NCBI GenBank assembly: GCA_006514895.1
Contig: VDMG01000142.1
Coordinates: 1 to 32,645 of the forward strand
DNA: 32,645 nucleotides
Direction: 5' to 3'
Source of the DNA: Beijerinckiaceae bacterium
GTDB taxonomy: Bacteria; Pseudomonadota; Alphaproteobacteria; Rhizobiales; Beijerinckiaceae
Shown piece by piece: positions 1 through 7,571 of this stretch. Position 1 is the first letter of the stretch; the number at the start of each line of letters is the position of its first letter. The translations under genes were made by a program, and so were the position numbers. The notes under the pieces are model-generated. The model was not told where the DNA came from, did no database searches, and saw only the letters and a program-made list of their open reading frames with translations.

Positions 1-45
1 ATCAACCACGCCCGCACCAACCTCGACAAAGCCGAGGCCGCATGA
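1..45 (+). CDS. C-terminal tail of a gene cut by the window edge
   Basis: One reading frame is open from base 1 to a TGA at 43-45 and encodes 14 residues ending NLDKAEAA. The codons are GC-rich at the third position, as in real genes here. The piece is too short to assign to a family. It could be a chance opening, since any frame has a fair chance of staying open for 14 codons. Confidence 0.35.
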   Translation: MNHARTNLDKAEAA

Positions 46-133
46 ATTATTTGACGGCAATTGAGAGTCGGGACACTAGCTGTATTTGCCTGTCCGCCAC
101 GAACACGCCGGAAGTCGATCGAGGTGTGGCGGT

Positions 134-622
134 TTACGTGGGTTGAAAAAACTCGATCAATGGCCCTTTTCCACGACCGGCTACCCGGACTTCAGATCCG
201 GGGCCTGCGAATTCACTATATCGAATTGTTGTAACGAGCTGGTAGAGGCCGGCTGGGATATTGGTGCCTACGCCAGTGCCATCGCTCGCGGGTACAATTG
301 TTACATTGTCGTATTTTAGCGGAGATCCGCCCGGGGCAAACACCGGAAAGCCCGGTACACGTATAGCCGGCGGTAAAGGTGGAACGGTAGGCAGGTCAAT
401 CGGACTGACAGGATTGAGAAATGCGTCAAGCATCCAAGCTCCGCCAATTGAGCCCCCAGCCGTTTCCCAGTGGAACGCCAGGCTCCAAGGGTCTGCAGCG
501 TTCGGAGCGCCTAGTGTGCCGACCGTAATAAATCTGGCCGCGCCCGGAGTAGCCCCGAGGTTGGAGACTATGCCTAGGTCATCAATATCTAATGGGAATG
601 ATATTGTTGAAATTATCGGCAT
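134..622 (-). CDS. hypothetical beta-rich protein
   Basis: This 162-residue protein belongs to no family I recognise. The start is well supported: a perfect AGGAGG lies about 8 bases upstream of the ATG on the minus strand. The sequence is rich in Gly, Pro, Val and Thr, with alternating hydrophobic residues that suggest a soluble beta-sandwich. It has a proline-rich linker (PTVPPLPPAIRVPGFP, about residues 78-93), and no signal peptide or membrane segment. The C-terminal third (YQLVTTIRYSEFAGPGSEV) reads like edge strands of a beta-sandwich. It is transcribed away from acs, so the 331 bases between them form a divergent control region. The overlapping + strand frame at 261-734 lacks a ribosome binding site and is taken as its shadow. 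Confidence 0.65.
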   Translation of the reverse strand: MPIISTISFPLDIDDLGIVSNLGATPGAARFITVGTLGAPNAADPWSLAFHWETAGGSIGGAWMLDAFLNPVSPIDLPTVPPLPPAIRVPGFPVFAPGGSPLKYDNVTIVPASDGTGVGTNIPAGLYQLVTTIRYSEFAGPGSEVRVAGRGKGPLIEFFQPT

Positions 623-747
623 ATTCTTTCCTCCTAATTGCGAGCAAAATCCTCATCTGTTCCCTCGAATGGAAGGATTGGATGCCGGAGGAGTGACCGG
701 GCTGGATGTTGGCCGCCTCCGGATTCCGCCCTAAAAATTCAAAGTCC

Positions 748-762
748 AATCATCGAATGATT
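748..762. promoter_or_regulatory. perfect inverted repeat in the divergent control region before acs
   Basis: AATCAT-CGA-ATGATT is a perfect 6-base inverted repeat with a 3-base centre, lying between the divergently transcribed unknown gene (134-622) and acs (954). The spacing suits a dimeric repressor or activator operator, but I recognise no known regulator motif. Nothing else in 623-953 looks like a gene; the remaining bases are presumably promoters and the acs leader. Confidence 0.3.
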
Positions 763-953
763 ATACAAAAACCGGTTCGGCGCGCCCTCTGTTCAGGGGA
801 CGCAGTTTCAATATTAAACGCGCCATGCTTCCGCGATTCCAAAACAGTTGTAAGATCGCTGGTCATCAATACCGAGGCGCCGCCGCTCGGCCCATAAGTT
901 CGTTTGAAGCTTGGGCGGAAGCCAACGAAGCGCCGCGGCGGGAGGAGACGATA

Positions 954-2891
954 ATGTCCGGGAAGATCTATCCAATCGCTCCAGGCTGGAAGCAACGAGC
1001 CTATGTCGATAGCGCCAAATACCGAGAACTCTATGCCCGCTCGGTCACCGATCCGGAGTCATTCTGGGCCGGCGAAGCCGGCCGCATCGATTGGATCAAA
1101 CCCTTCACGCGGGTCAAAAACACGTCTTTCGGCCCTGGCCCCGTCTCGATCAAATGGTTCGAGGACGGCACCACCAATGTCGCGCAAAATTGCATCGACC
1201 GGCATCTGCTCCGGCTCAAGAACCGCACCGCGATCATTTGGGAAGGCGATGACCCGAAGGATTCGAAACATATTACCTACCAGGAACTCTACGGCGAGGT
1301 CTGCCGCCTCGCCAATGTCCTCAAGGCGCATGGCGTCAAGAAGGGCGACACGGTCACGATCTATCTGCCGATGATTCCCGAGGCGGCCTGTGCGATGCTC
1401 GCATGCGCGCGGATCGGCGCGATCCATTCGGTGGTATTTGGCGGCTTCTCTGCCGATTCGCTCGCCGGTCGGATCGAGGATTGCCACTCGAAACTCCTCA
1501 TCACCGCCGACGAAGGGCGGCGCGGCGGCCGCACGACGCCACTTAAGGCGCACGCCGACGAGGCTGTCGCGAAAGCAAGCGGAATCGTCGAGACCATGCT
1601 TGTTGTCCGGCATACCCGCGGCACTGTTGCCTGGATGGACGGCCGCGACGTCTGGTACCACGAGGCCACGGCAAAAGCTGCGATGGAATGCCCTTGCGCC
1701 GAAATGAACGCGGAAGACCCTTTATTTATCCTCTATACATCGGGCTCGACCGGCACGCCGAAGGGCGTTGTGCATACAACGGCGGGCTATCTCATCTTTG
1801 CCGCGATGACCCATCACTATGTTTTCGATTATCATGACGGCGACATTTATTGGTGCACCGCCGACGTCGGCTGGGTAACCGGGCACAGTTATATCGTCTA
1901 TGGTCCGCTCGCCAATGGCGCCATCACACTCATGTTCGAAGGCATCCCGACCTACCCGAGCGTGTCGCGCTTTTGGGAGGTCGTCGACAAGCATCGGGTC
2001 AATATTCTTTACACGGCGCCGACCGCGATCCGCGCGCTGATGCGCGCCGGCGACGCGCCGGTCAAGGCAACGAGCCGTGCCTCGCTGCGGCTTCTAGGTA
2101 CGGTCGGCGAGCCGATCAATCCGGAAGCCTGGGAGTGGTATCACCGCGTGGTCGGCGACGACCGCTGCCCGATCGTCGATACCTGGTGGCAAACCGAGAC
2201 CGGCGGCATTGTCATCACGCCCCTGCCCGGCGCGACGGATCTAAAGCCTGGCTCGGCGACGCGGCCCTTCTTCGGGATCAAACCGGAAGTGGTCGATACC
2301 GAAGGAAAAATCCTCGAAGGCCCTTGCTCGGGCAATCTGGTTATCGCCGATTCCTGGCCCGGCCAAATGCGCACGATTCATGGCGACCACGAGCGCTTCG
2401 TGCGCACCTATTTTTCAGCCTACCCAGGCAAATATTTCACCAGCGATGGCTGCCGCCGTGACGCCGACGGCGATTATTGGATCACCGGCCGCGTCGACGA
2501 TGTCATCAACGTCTCCGGTCACCGGCTCGGCACTGCGGAGGTGGAGAGTTCCCTCGTCGCCCATGAAATGGTCGCGGAAGCCGCCGTCGTCGGCTATCCG
2601 CACGACATCAAGGGCCAGGGCATCTATGCCTATGTCACCTTGATGATCGGGGCCGAGCAGAGCGAGGAACTCCGCGCGGAGCTCGTCGCTTGGGTGCGCA
2701 AGGATATTGGGCCGATCGCCAGCCCGGACATCATTCATTTCGCGACGGGGTTGCCGAAGACCCGTTCCGGCAAGATCATGCGCCGCATCTTGCGCAAAAT
2801 CGCCGAGAGGGAATTCCATGCACTCGGTGATATTTCGACTTTGGCCGATCCCGCTGTTGTCGAAGAATTGATACGCAACCGAATTGGTTGA
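954..2891 (+). CDS. acs: acetyl-CoA synthetase (AMP-forming)
   Basis: Acs activates acetate to acetyl-CoA through acetyl-AMP in the cytoplasm. The protein has 645 residues, the normal length for the family. The adenylation P-loop is [14 protein letters not shown]. The acetate-pocket tryptophan segment is [11 protein letters not shown]. The hinge and A8 core is [20 protein letters not shown]. The C-terminal catalytic lysine, which Pat-type acetylases can modify, lies in [14 protein letters not shown]. The frame is open from 825, but the start at 954 is chosen because GGAGGAG lies 7 bases upstream and MSGKIYPI matches usual Acs N-termini. It is monocistronic here: a CtrA box and a different gene follow. 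It could supply acetyl-CoA for the lipid locus downstream, but that link is only proximity. The family assignment is very secure. Confidence 0.97.
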   Translation: MSGKIYPIAPGWKQRAYVDSAKYRELYARSVTDPESFWAGEAGRIDWIKPFTRVKNTSFGPGPVSIKWFEDGTTNVAQNCIDRHLLRLKNRTAIIWEGDDPKDSKHITYQELYGEVCRLANVLKAHGVKKGDTVTIYLPMIPEAACAMLACARIGAIHSVVFGGFSADSLAGRIEDCHSKLLITADEGRRGGRTTPLKAHADEAVAKASGIVETMLVVRHTRGTVAWMDGRDVWYHEATAKAAMECPCAEMNAEDPLFILYTSGSTGTPKGVVHTTAGYLIFAAMTHHYVFDYHDGDIYWCTADVGWVTGHSYIVYGPLANGAITLMFEGIPTYPSVSRFWEVVDKHRVNILYTAPTAIRALMRAGDAPVKATSRASLRLLGTVGEPINPEAWEWYHRVVGDDRCPIVDTWWQTETGGIVITPLPGATDLKPGSATRPFFGIKPEVVDTEGKILEGPCSGNLVIADSWPGQMRTIHGDHERFVRTYFSAYPGKYFTSDGCRRDADGDYWITGRVDDVINVSGHRLGTAEVESSLVAHEMVAEAAVVGYPHDIKGQGIYAYVTLMIGAEQSEELRAELVAWVRKDIGPIASPDIIHFATGLPKTRSGKIMRRILRKIAEREFHALGDISTLADPAVVEELIRNRIG

Positions 2892-2935
2892 ACCACGTTT
2901 AGGAGGTGTAACCGGAAAAGCTCTATTAACCGCAT

Positions 2936-2950
2936 CTTAACCACTGCTGG
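2936..2950. promoter_or_regulatory. CtrA box upstream of the L,D-transpeptidase gene
   Basis: TTAACCGCATCTTAA is an exact TTAA-N7-TTAA, the consensus for the alphaproteobacterial cell-cycle regulator CtrA. It ends 100 bases before the transpeptidase start, a suitable promoter distance. The spacing and both half-sites are seen directly; binding is inferred. Confidence 0.5.
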
Positions 2951-3050
2951 AGATTGTCGCATGGATTGTCCGTAGCCGTTAATATTTTTGAACCAAAGCT
3001 CCGCTAAACCCGGCTCTCAATGGTTCCTTCAGTATTCGATTGGCACGTAG

Positions 3051-3599
3051 ATGATTAACTACAGAATTAATCTTGGCCGCGGTGTCGACACGATCCGTAT
3101 TGGCACCGCTCTTTTCGCGGGCTTGGCAGTTTGGGTGGCGGCGGGAGAGGCGAGAGCGCGGGAAGTTGTCGCGTTTTCTCAAAGCTATCCAGCCGGTACG
3201 ATCATCATCAAGCAAAGCGAGCGGAAGCTTTATTTCACCACGGGAACAGGGACCGCCATTCGCTATCCGATCGCGATCGGCCGGGCGGGCAAGGCGTGGC
3301 AGGGCGAAACCTTTGTGCAAGGCAAGTTCGTCGCGCCCGCTTGGGAGGCGCCCTGGGTCGTTCTGCGCGATCATCCGGGGCTTTCGAGGGTTATCCCCGG
3401 CGGCTCGCCGCGCAACCCAATGGGCGCCGCCGCGATCACCCTGAACCTTTCCGAGGTCGCGATCCACGGAACCACAGTGAGCATGCGCAGATCCGTCGGC
3501 ACCGCCGCTTCCTACGGGTGCATCAGGATGTATAATGAAGATGTGATGGACCTTTATCATCGCGTCGACGTCGGGACTCCGGTCGTCGCGATTCCGTAA
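3051..3599 (+). CDS. secreted L,D-transpeptidase, YkuD family
   Basis: This 182-residue protein is predicted to act in the periplasm, making 3-3 peptidoglycan crosslinks or anchoring proteins to the wall. Residues 11-36 look like a signal peptide (hydrophobic IGTALFAGLAVWVAA, then ARA). The YkuD domain fills the rest. The catalytic region contains H139 in IHGTT and C157 in ASYGCIRM. In the classical motif a His precedes Gly-Cys; here it is Tyr155. Other alphaproteobacterial paralogues also vary at this site (often SSGC), so activity is still likely. The gene stands alone behind a CtrA box at 2936-2950, which would fit cell-cycle-timed wall synthesis. These bacteria carry many paralogues, so no gene symbol is given. 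Confidence 0.88.
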   Translation: MINYRINLGRGVDTIRIGTALFAGLAVWVAAGEARAREVVAFSQSYPAGTIIIKQSERKLYFTTGTGTAIRYPIAIGRAGKAWQGETFVQGKFVAPAWEAPWVVLRDHPGLSRVIPGGSPRNPMGAAAITLNLSEVAIHGTTVSMRRSVGTAASYGCIRMYNEDVMDLYHRVDVGTPVVAIP

Positions 3600-3673
3600 C
3601 ACGCCTTCAATCCGCATGCGTTCGGATAGAAGAAGCAGGCTTCGCTTATAATCCCTAGGCTGCTCATTTTACC

Positions 3674-3778
3674 CTAGACCATGATCGCTTCAAGATGAAG
3701 CGCTCATGGTCTCTATGTATTTGTTTTCTCGCATGATCTTATCCAAAAAGTCTGCAACTTTTTGGGATCATGCTCTAG
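3674..3778. repeat. dispersed palindromic element of the Hyphomicrobiales type
   Basis: A 105-base element bounded by CTAG at both ends, made of two hairpins. The first pairs GACCATGA with TCATGGTC. The second pairs GCATGATC..AAAAAGT with ACTTTTT..GATCATGC. The layout matches the highly repeated intergenic 'catgatc' elements of rhizobia and relatives (established knowledge, from memory). It separates the transpeptidase gene from the lipid locus and may act in transcript termination or processing. Confidence 0.6.
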
Positions 3779-3781
3779 CCT

Positions 3782-3976
3782 ATGGAAACCACCGGTGCAT
3801 TGCCGCACGCGGGGACTTTATTTCCATCGCGGATTGGTCTAACCAGTTTCTCCGGTCTGGATGTCCCGCTTGTGCCGGTATCCAGCCAGGGCAGACTCAT
3901 TGTTGCGGCAATGCTGCTTACCGGCATTGCTGGATAGTTGCGTTTGATTGGCGTAGTGTCCGGCGCGGACGCCTTG
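3782..3976 (+). pseudogene. possible remnant of a two-TM potassium channel
   Basis: Between the repeat and the acyl carrier protein gene, one frame reads METTGALPHAG, then SSQGRLIVAAMLLTGIAG, then an in-frame TAG (3935-3937), then LRLIGVVSG. This resembles the stretch after the selectivity filter in Ion_trans_2 channels, where a pattern like GYGDxxPVTxxGRLxAAxxMLTGI is usual. The filter itself is unrecognisable here (GLDVP). The resemblance is short and judged by eye. If real, it is a dead fragment. Otherwise 3600-4047 contains no gene, only the repeat and the promoter for the lipid genes. Confidence 0.2.
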
Positions 3977-4047
3977 ATCTATGCCCCGCGGGCGGGCCGC
4001 CGGGGGCGCGATAGGCGGGCCTATTGGTCATTTGCAGGGAGTAATCG

Positions 4048-4317
4048 GTGGAAACGAAAGCCCTCGATCATACCGAGCTTGCCAATCAGATCATCGACGT
4101 GATCGTCAAGGAAGGAATGGTTGACCGTGAGAAGGCTACCCTCGATGCGACGATTGAAAGCCTGGATTTGAAATCGATCGACATCGTGATGATCTTGACG
4201 GCCATCGAGGAAAAATTCGACGTCTATATTCCGATGGATGGTCCTTTCCATGAGGCAAAGAACATTGGCGATTTGATTGACGCCATCGCCGCCTACATCA
4301 TCAAAGAAAAAAACTGA
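4048..4317 (+). CDS. dedicated acyl carrier protein
   Basis: This 89-residue acyl carrier protein would carry growing acyl chains on a 4'-phosphopantetheine arm. The attachment serine is S43 in LDLKSIDIV; the usual DSL is changed to KSI, as in specialised ACPs rather than housekeeping AcpP. The rest has the acidic four-helix pattern (TAIEEKFDVYIPMD, then IGDLIDAIAAYI). It starts at GTG with AGGGAG about 8 bases upstream. Its TGA is followed directly by the ATG of the condensing enzyme, so the two are probably translationally coupled. The operon context says it serves the condensing enzyme, hot-dog proteins and reductase that follow, and perhaps the oxoamine synthase and N-acyltransferase on the other strand. 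A role like AcpXL (very-long-chain lipid A acylation) is an alternative, but the rest of that cluster is absent. Confidence 0.85.
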   Translation: METKALDHTELANQIIDVIVKEGMVDREKATLDATIESLDLKSIDIVMILTAIEEKFDVYIPMDGPFHEAKNIGDLIDAIAAYIIKEKN

Positions 4318-5541
4318 ATGACTGACGCGCGGCGAATCGTCGTCACCGGCATCGGAGCTGTTTCCGCCGCGGGAATGGGCGCACCGGCTCTCTGGCAGGC
4401 CGCGCGCGACGGCCGTTCCTGTGTCGGCGAGGCGCGCTTCGCAAGACCCTACCGGGGCCGCATAAGGATTGCCGCCCAAGTCCAGGATTTCGATCCTTCC
4501 GCCTATCTTACGGCAAGCGAATTGCCCTTCTGCGATCCCGTCACGCAATACCTGCTTGTGGCCGCCGACGAAGCGATCGGCCAGGCCGGACTTGCGTCCG
4601 CCAAACCCATGGGTCCGCGCACCGCCACCATCATCGGCACCGGCATTGGCGGCATGCACACGATTGAAAACGGGCTCTATCTGACGCTGGTTGAACAGGG
4701 TCGTCCGGATCCCTTGACGATCCCTCGTCTGATCCCGAGCGCCTGTCCCTCCCTCCTGAGCATCCGCTATGGGTCGACTGGACCATGCTTTGCTGTCTCG
4801 AGCGCCTGCTCCTCGGCGACGCAGGCGATCGGTATAGGCGTCCATCTCATCCGCTCCGGGCTCGCCGATTGCGCCATCGTCGGCGGAACCGAAGATTGTG
4901 TCTCCAATAGTGCGATGTTGGCTTGGGAAGCGCTGCGGGTGCTCACACCGGACACTTGCCGGCCTTTTTCCAAGGGCCGCAACGGCATGGTCCTCGGCGC
5001 CGGCGCCGCTGTGTTCATCCTTGAAGAAGCGGAACTGGCCGGCGCCCGGGGTGCCGAAGCACTCGTTGAAATCGCCGGCTACGGAACCTCGGCCGATGCC
5101 AAGGATCCCGTGCGGCCCGATGTTGACGGAGCCGCCGCATGCATGCGCAACGCCTTGGCCGACGCCGAGGCCGAAGCCGAAGAAATCGACTATGTCAATG
5201 CGCATGGAACCGGGACGACCGCGAACGACGTTACGGAATCAGAGGCGCTGCGGCTTGTTTTCGGCGGGCGGCTCCCGAACCTGCCGGTTTCCTCGACGAA
5301 ACCTATCCACGGCCATGCGCTGGGCGCCGCCGGCGCCCTCGAGCTTGTCGTGACGATCGGCGCCGTCCGCGACAATGTTGCGCCGCCAACCATCAACTGG
5401 CGCGAGGCGGATGCCAAATGCCCCGTCGACGCCGTGCCAAACGAGGCGCGTCCCATGCTGATCCGGACCGCCCTGACCAATTCCTTCGCTTTCGGAGGAA
5501 TTAATGCAAGCCTCATCGTCCGTCGCGCCACCGCGGCATGA
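4318..5541 (+). CDS. beta-ketoacyl-ACP synthase, KAS II (FabF) type
   Basis: This 407-residue thiolase-fold enzyme condenses acyl-ACP with malonyl-ACP. The Cys-His-His triad is complete: C164 in VSSACSSATQ, H296 in NAHGTGT, and H333 in HGHALGAAGA. The length is typical. It is clearly a KAS I/II elongating enzyme, not a KAS III. It begins one base after the acyl carrier protein stop and overlaps the next gene by ATGA, so it lies in the middle of a coupled operon. It is unlikely to be the housekeeping FabF, because no fabD, fabG or mltG is nearby and its partners are MaoC-type rather than FabZ dehydratases. The inferred job is elongating a special acyl chain for the lipid assembled by this locus. 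NodE-like specialised enzymes are a known parallel. Confidence 0.92.
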   Translation: MTDARRIVVTGIGAVSAAGMGAPALWQAARDGRSCVGEARFARPYRGRIRIAAQVQDFDPSAYLTASELPFCDPVTQYLLVAADEAIGQAGLASAKPMGPRTATIIGTGIGGMHTIENGLYLTLVEQGRPDPLTIPRLIPSACPSLLSIRYGSTGPCFAVSSACSSATQAIGIGVHLIRSGLADCAIVGGTEDCVSNSAMLAWEALRVLTPDTCRPFSKGRNGMVLGAGAAVFILEEAELAGARGAEALVEIAGYGTSADAKDPVRPDVDGAAACMRNALADAEAEAEEIDYVNAHGTGTTANDVTESEALRLVFGGRLPNLPVSSTKPIHGHALGAAGALELVVTIGAVRDNVAPPTINWREADAKCPVDAVPNEARPMLIRTALTNSFAFGGINASLIVRRATAA

Positions 5542-5987
5542 CCGAGCGCGATCCTGCGCAAACTGGCGCGAGCGCCTTGGCACCGGAGCCAGGTACGGAT
5601 GCGCCGATTTGCATTCACCCGATCAGGGTCAGGACCGAGCCAGGCGAGGTCGCCAGATTTTCGCGCGAGACAGGAGGCATCGGGACCGGCGATTTCGTCC
5701 CTCTCACCTTCCCGTTCCGCTGGCTTGGGCTTCCCGCCATTCGCGGCGTGATCTTGCAATCGATCGGCGGCGAAGGCTTTCTGCCGGTTCATGAAGCGCA
5801 AAGTTTTGCCTATGAATCGAGCCTGCGGATCGACACCGATTATGTCCTCGCCGTCGAGATTGGGTCCAGTGACAAGCCGCCGCGTCTGATTGTGACAATG
5901 GTGGTTTCCACCCTGGAGGGGGAGGTTTGCGCTCGTCTCGAAACCGTATTGCGGATCGTGCGGCTCACTCAAGAGACACCATCATGA
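5538..5987 (+). CDS. hot-dog fold protein, probable non-catalytic dehydratase subunit
   Basis: This 149-residue protein has the look of an N-terminal hot-dog domain of the MaoC/FAS1-like dehydratases: a GEVARFSRETGG segment near residue 35, then PLTFPFRWLGLP, then long beta strands (SLRIDTDYVLAVEIG). It lacks the catalytic GDxNPxH motif. That motif is present in the next gene, whose start overlaps this stop (ATGA at 5984-5987). A non-catalytic and a catalytic hot-dog encoded side by side recall the mycobacterial HadA/HadB heterodimer that dehydrates beta-hydroxyacyl-ACP. The hot-dog assignment is by pattern only. An alternative is a stand-alone thioesterase-like protein. Confidence 0.6.
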   Translation: MTERDPAQTGASALAPEPGTDAPICIHPIRVRTEPGEVARFSRETGGIGTGDFVPLTFPFRWLGLPAIRGVILQSIGGEGFLPVHEAQSFAYESSLRIDTDYVLAVEIGSSDKPPRLIVTMVVSTLEGEVCARLETVLRIVRLTQETPS

Positions 5988-6433
5988 TCGCAGCCGAAGG
6001 ATCGCCGGCGCCACTGGACTGGCCAAACGCCGGAGAGGCCATCGGCGGGCAAGATTTTGGGCCTTTCGAGCGTGAAACGCTCGTGCGTTATGCGTTGGTT
6101 TCCGGCGACGACAATCCGCTGCATCTCGACCCGGAAGCAGCAAAGGCAGCCGGTCTCGCCGGGCCGCCTGTCCACGGAATGCTGATGCTCTCCTGTTTCG
6201 AGCCCTTGATCATGGGATGGCGGCGGGATCTCTTCATCACGCGGCTTTCGGCTAAGTTTTTACGGCCGCTGCTTGCCGGCGAAGGCATTCGCGTTTTGGG
6301 CCGAGTCCTGCGCAGCCAGAAAGTCCCCAAGCTTGAACTCGTTCTGCGGTTGACCGCGCGGGGTCCCAATGATGACCTTGTGATTTTGGCGGAAGCGACG
6401 GTTCTGCTCAAAAACACAAGCCCGCTTAGCTGA
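5985..6433 (+). CDS. MaoC-like (R)-hydroxyacyl dehydratase
   Basis: This 149-residue single hot-dog protein carries the hydratase-2 motif SGDDNPLHLD (residues 40-49), with D42 and H47 as the expected catalytic pair and PPVHGM just after. Such enzymes dehydrate (R)-3-hydroxyacyl-ACP or -CoA to the trans-2-enoyl form. The frame is open from 5927. The ATG at 5985 is preferred because it overlaps the previous stop, and because the upstream part is antisense-like and lacks a ribosome binding site. With its neighbour it probably forms a heterodimer and performs the dehydration step of a small elongation system whose condensation and possibly reduction steps are encoded on either side. No enoyl reductase is nearby, so that step would come from housekeeping FabI. 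Confidence 0.82.
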
Positions 6434-6434
6434 A

Positions 6435-7223
6435 ATGCAGCCGCGATCCATCCTTATCACCGGCGCATCTAGCGGTATTGGCCGCGCGCTCGCGCTCGTT
6501 TACGCGCGCCAGGGAATCTCCTTGTCGCTGATCGGGCGCGACCGCGAACGGCTGGACGCCGCCGCCGCCGCCGCCCGCGCGCGAGGCGCCGAAGTGAGCC
6601 TCGGCCAACTCGATGTGCGCGATCAAGATGGCATGGCGCAATGGATCGAGGCGGCCGACACGCGCCGTCCCTTCGATCTCGTCATCGCCAATGCGGGCAT
6701 CACAACCGGCCTCGCCCCTGGAGACCTCGCCGAGGACCCGCGCGCGGTTCGCGCCATAATTGGCATCAATCTTATTGGCGTCTTGAACACGGTTGAACCG
6801 TTGATCACGCCGATGTGCGCGCGCGGGAGTGGCCAAATCGCCTTCATCGGCTCGATCGCGGGGGTGCGCGGCTTGCCCTACGCGCCTTCCTATTGCGCGA
6901 CGAAGGCGGCGGTCCATGTCTATAGCGAATCCTTGCGCGGCCGCATCGAGGCGCGCGGCGTGCGTGTCAGTCTCATCATCCCCGGTTTTGTGAAGACCCC
7001 ATTGAACGATCGTATTGACGCCATGAAACCGCTCGAAATGACTGGCCGGGAGGCCGCGGTCCTCATTCAGCGCGGTCTCGAACGAGGCAAGGCAGTCATC
7101 GCTTTTCCGAGGTCTCTCTATTTGCTGGCGCGCCTCTCCCGCATCCTGCCAGTCAGGTTTGTGGACAAAGTTATGGCGCATTTCAAAGTTAACATACCGA
7201 AGACACAAGAGCGTATTCGTTAA
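6435..7223 (+). CDS. short-chain dehydrogenase, candidate 3-ketosphinganine or ketoacyl reductase
   Basis: This classical SDR of 262 residues has the cofactor loop TGASSGIG (residues 9-16), NAG at 86-88, N112, and the catalytic S140, Y153 and K157 (SYCATKAAV). An Arg at position 35 (IGRDRERL) suggests preference for NADPH. The C-terminal extension (FPRSLYLLARLSRILP) is the membrane-associating kind seen in DltE-like SDRs and in eukaryotic 3-ketodihydrosphingosine reductases, rather than in soluble FabG. Two roles fit: ketoreduction in the mini-FAS, or reduction of the 3-keto long-chain base made by the oxoamine synthase across the locus. Caulobacter uses a different, epimerase-like enzyme (CerR) for the second job. 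The gene starts 1 base after the dehydratase stop and is the last of the coupled operon. Confidence 0.8.
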   Translation: MQPRSILITGASSGIGRALALVYARQGISLSLIGRDRERLDAAAAAARARGAEVSLGQLDVRDQDGMAQWIEAADTRRPFDLVIANAGITTGLAPGDLAEDPRAVRAIIGINLIGVLNTVEPLITPMCARGSGQIAFIGSIAGVRGLPYAPSYCATKAAVHVYSESLRGRIEARGVRVSLIIPGFVKTPLNDRIDAMKPLEMTGREAAVLIQRGLERGKAVIAFPRSLYLLARLSRILPVRFVDKVMAHFKVNIPKTQERIR

Positions 7224-7302
7224 AGAATTCTTATGTCCTTCCTTTCCCCGGGGAAGCGCCTTTACGAGTCCTTAAAGTTAAACACCCCAATCACTCAATT
7301 TC

Positions 7303-7319
7303 TGCAACAAATTGTTGCA
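7303..7319. promoter_or_regulatory. perfect palindrome upstream of the glycosyltransferase gene
   Basis: TGCAACAA-A-TTGTTGCA is a perfect 8-base inverted repeat around one base, in the 348-base gap between the reductase and the glycosyltransferase. A further TTGTTG half-site follows at once. It looks like the operator of a dimeric regulator. The gap contains no supported gene, so the glycosyltransferase may have its own promoter here. Confidence 0.4.
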
Positions 7320-7571
7320 ATTTGTTTGTTGTCGCAACCGCGCTTTTGGGCTTCAAAGCTTGAGTAGTGTCCATTCTTACGGCTCGTGCGAAGGGTCACG
7401 TTGCTTGCTCAACCGGCCGCGCGGCCCTCGCATCAAACAGTCCGCGCGGAAAGCCCGGTTCAGGCGGATTAAAGACGCGTTCAGAAGTTCGAGGCGTTCC
7501 TAACGCATTCAAAGACCCAGCCATGGGCGAGGGTAGTAGACCGGAAGTGACCGTGTCACGGGGGGTGGCCA

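Noticed and set aside
261-734. + strand frame of 157 codons
   Set aside because: It lies opposite the minus-strand gene 134-622, which has a perfect ribosome binding site; this one has none and its composition is that of an antisense frame.
4048-7223. Very-long-chain lipid A (AcpXL/LpxXL) cluster
   Set aside because: The ACP is a different type, the dehydratases are MaoC-like rather than FabZXL, and no lpxXL or second fabF is present.
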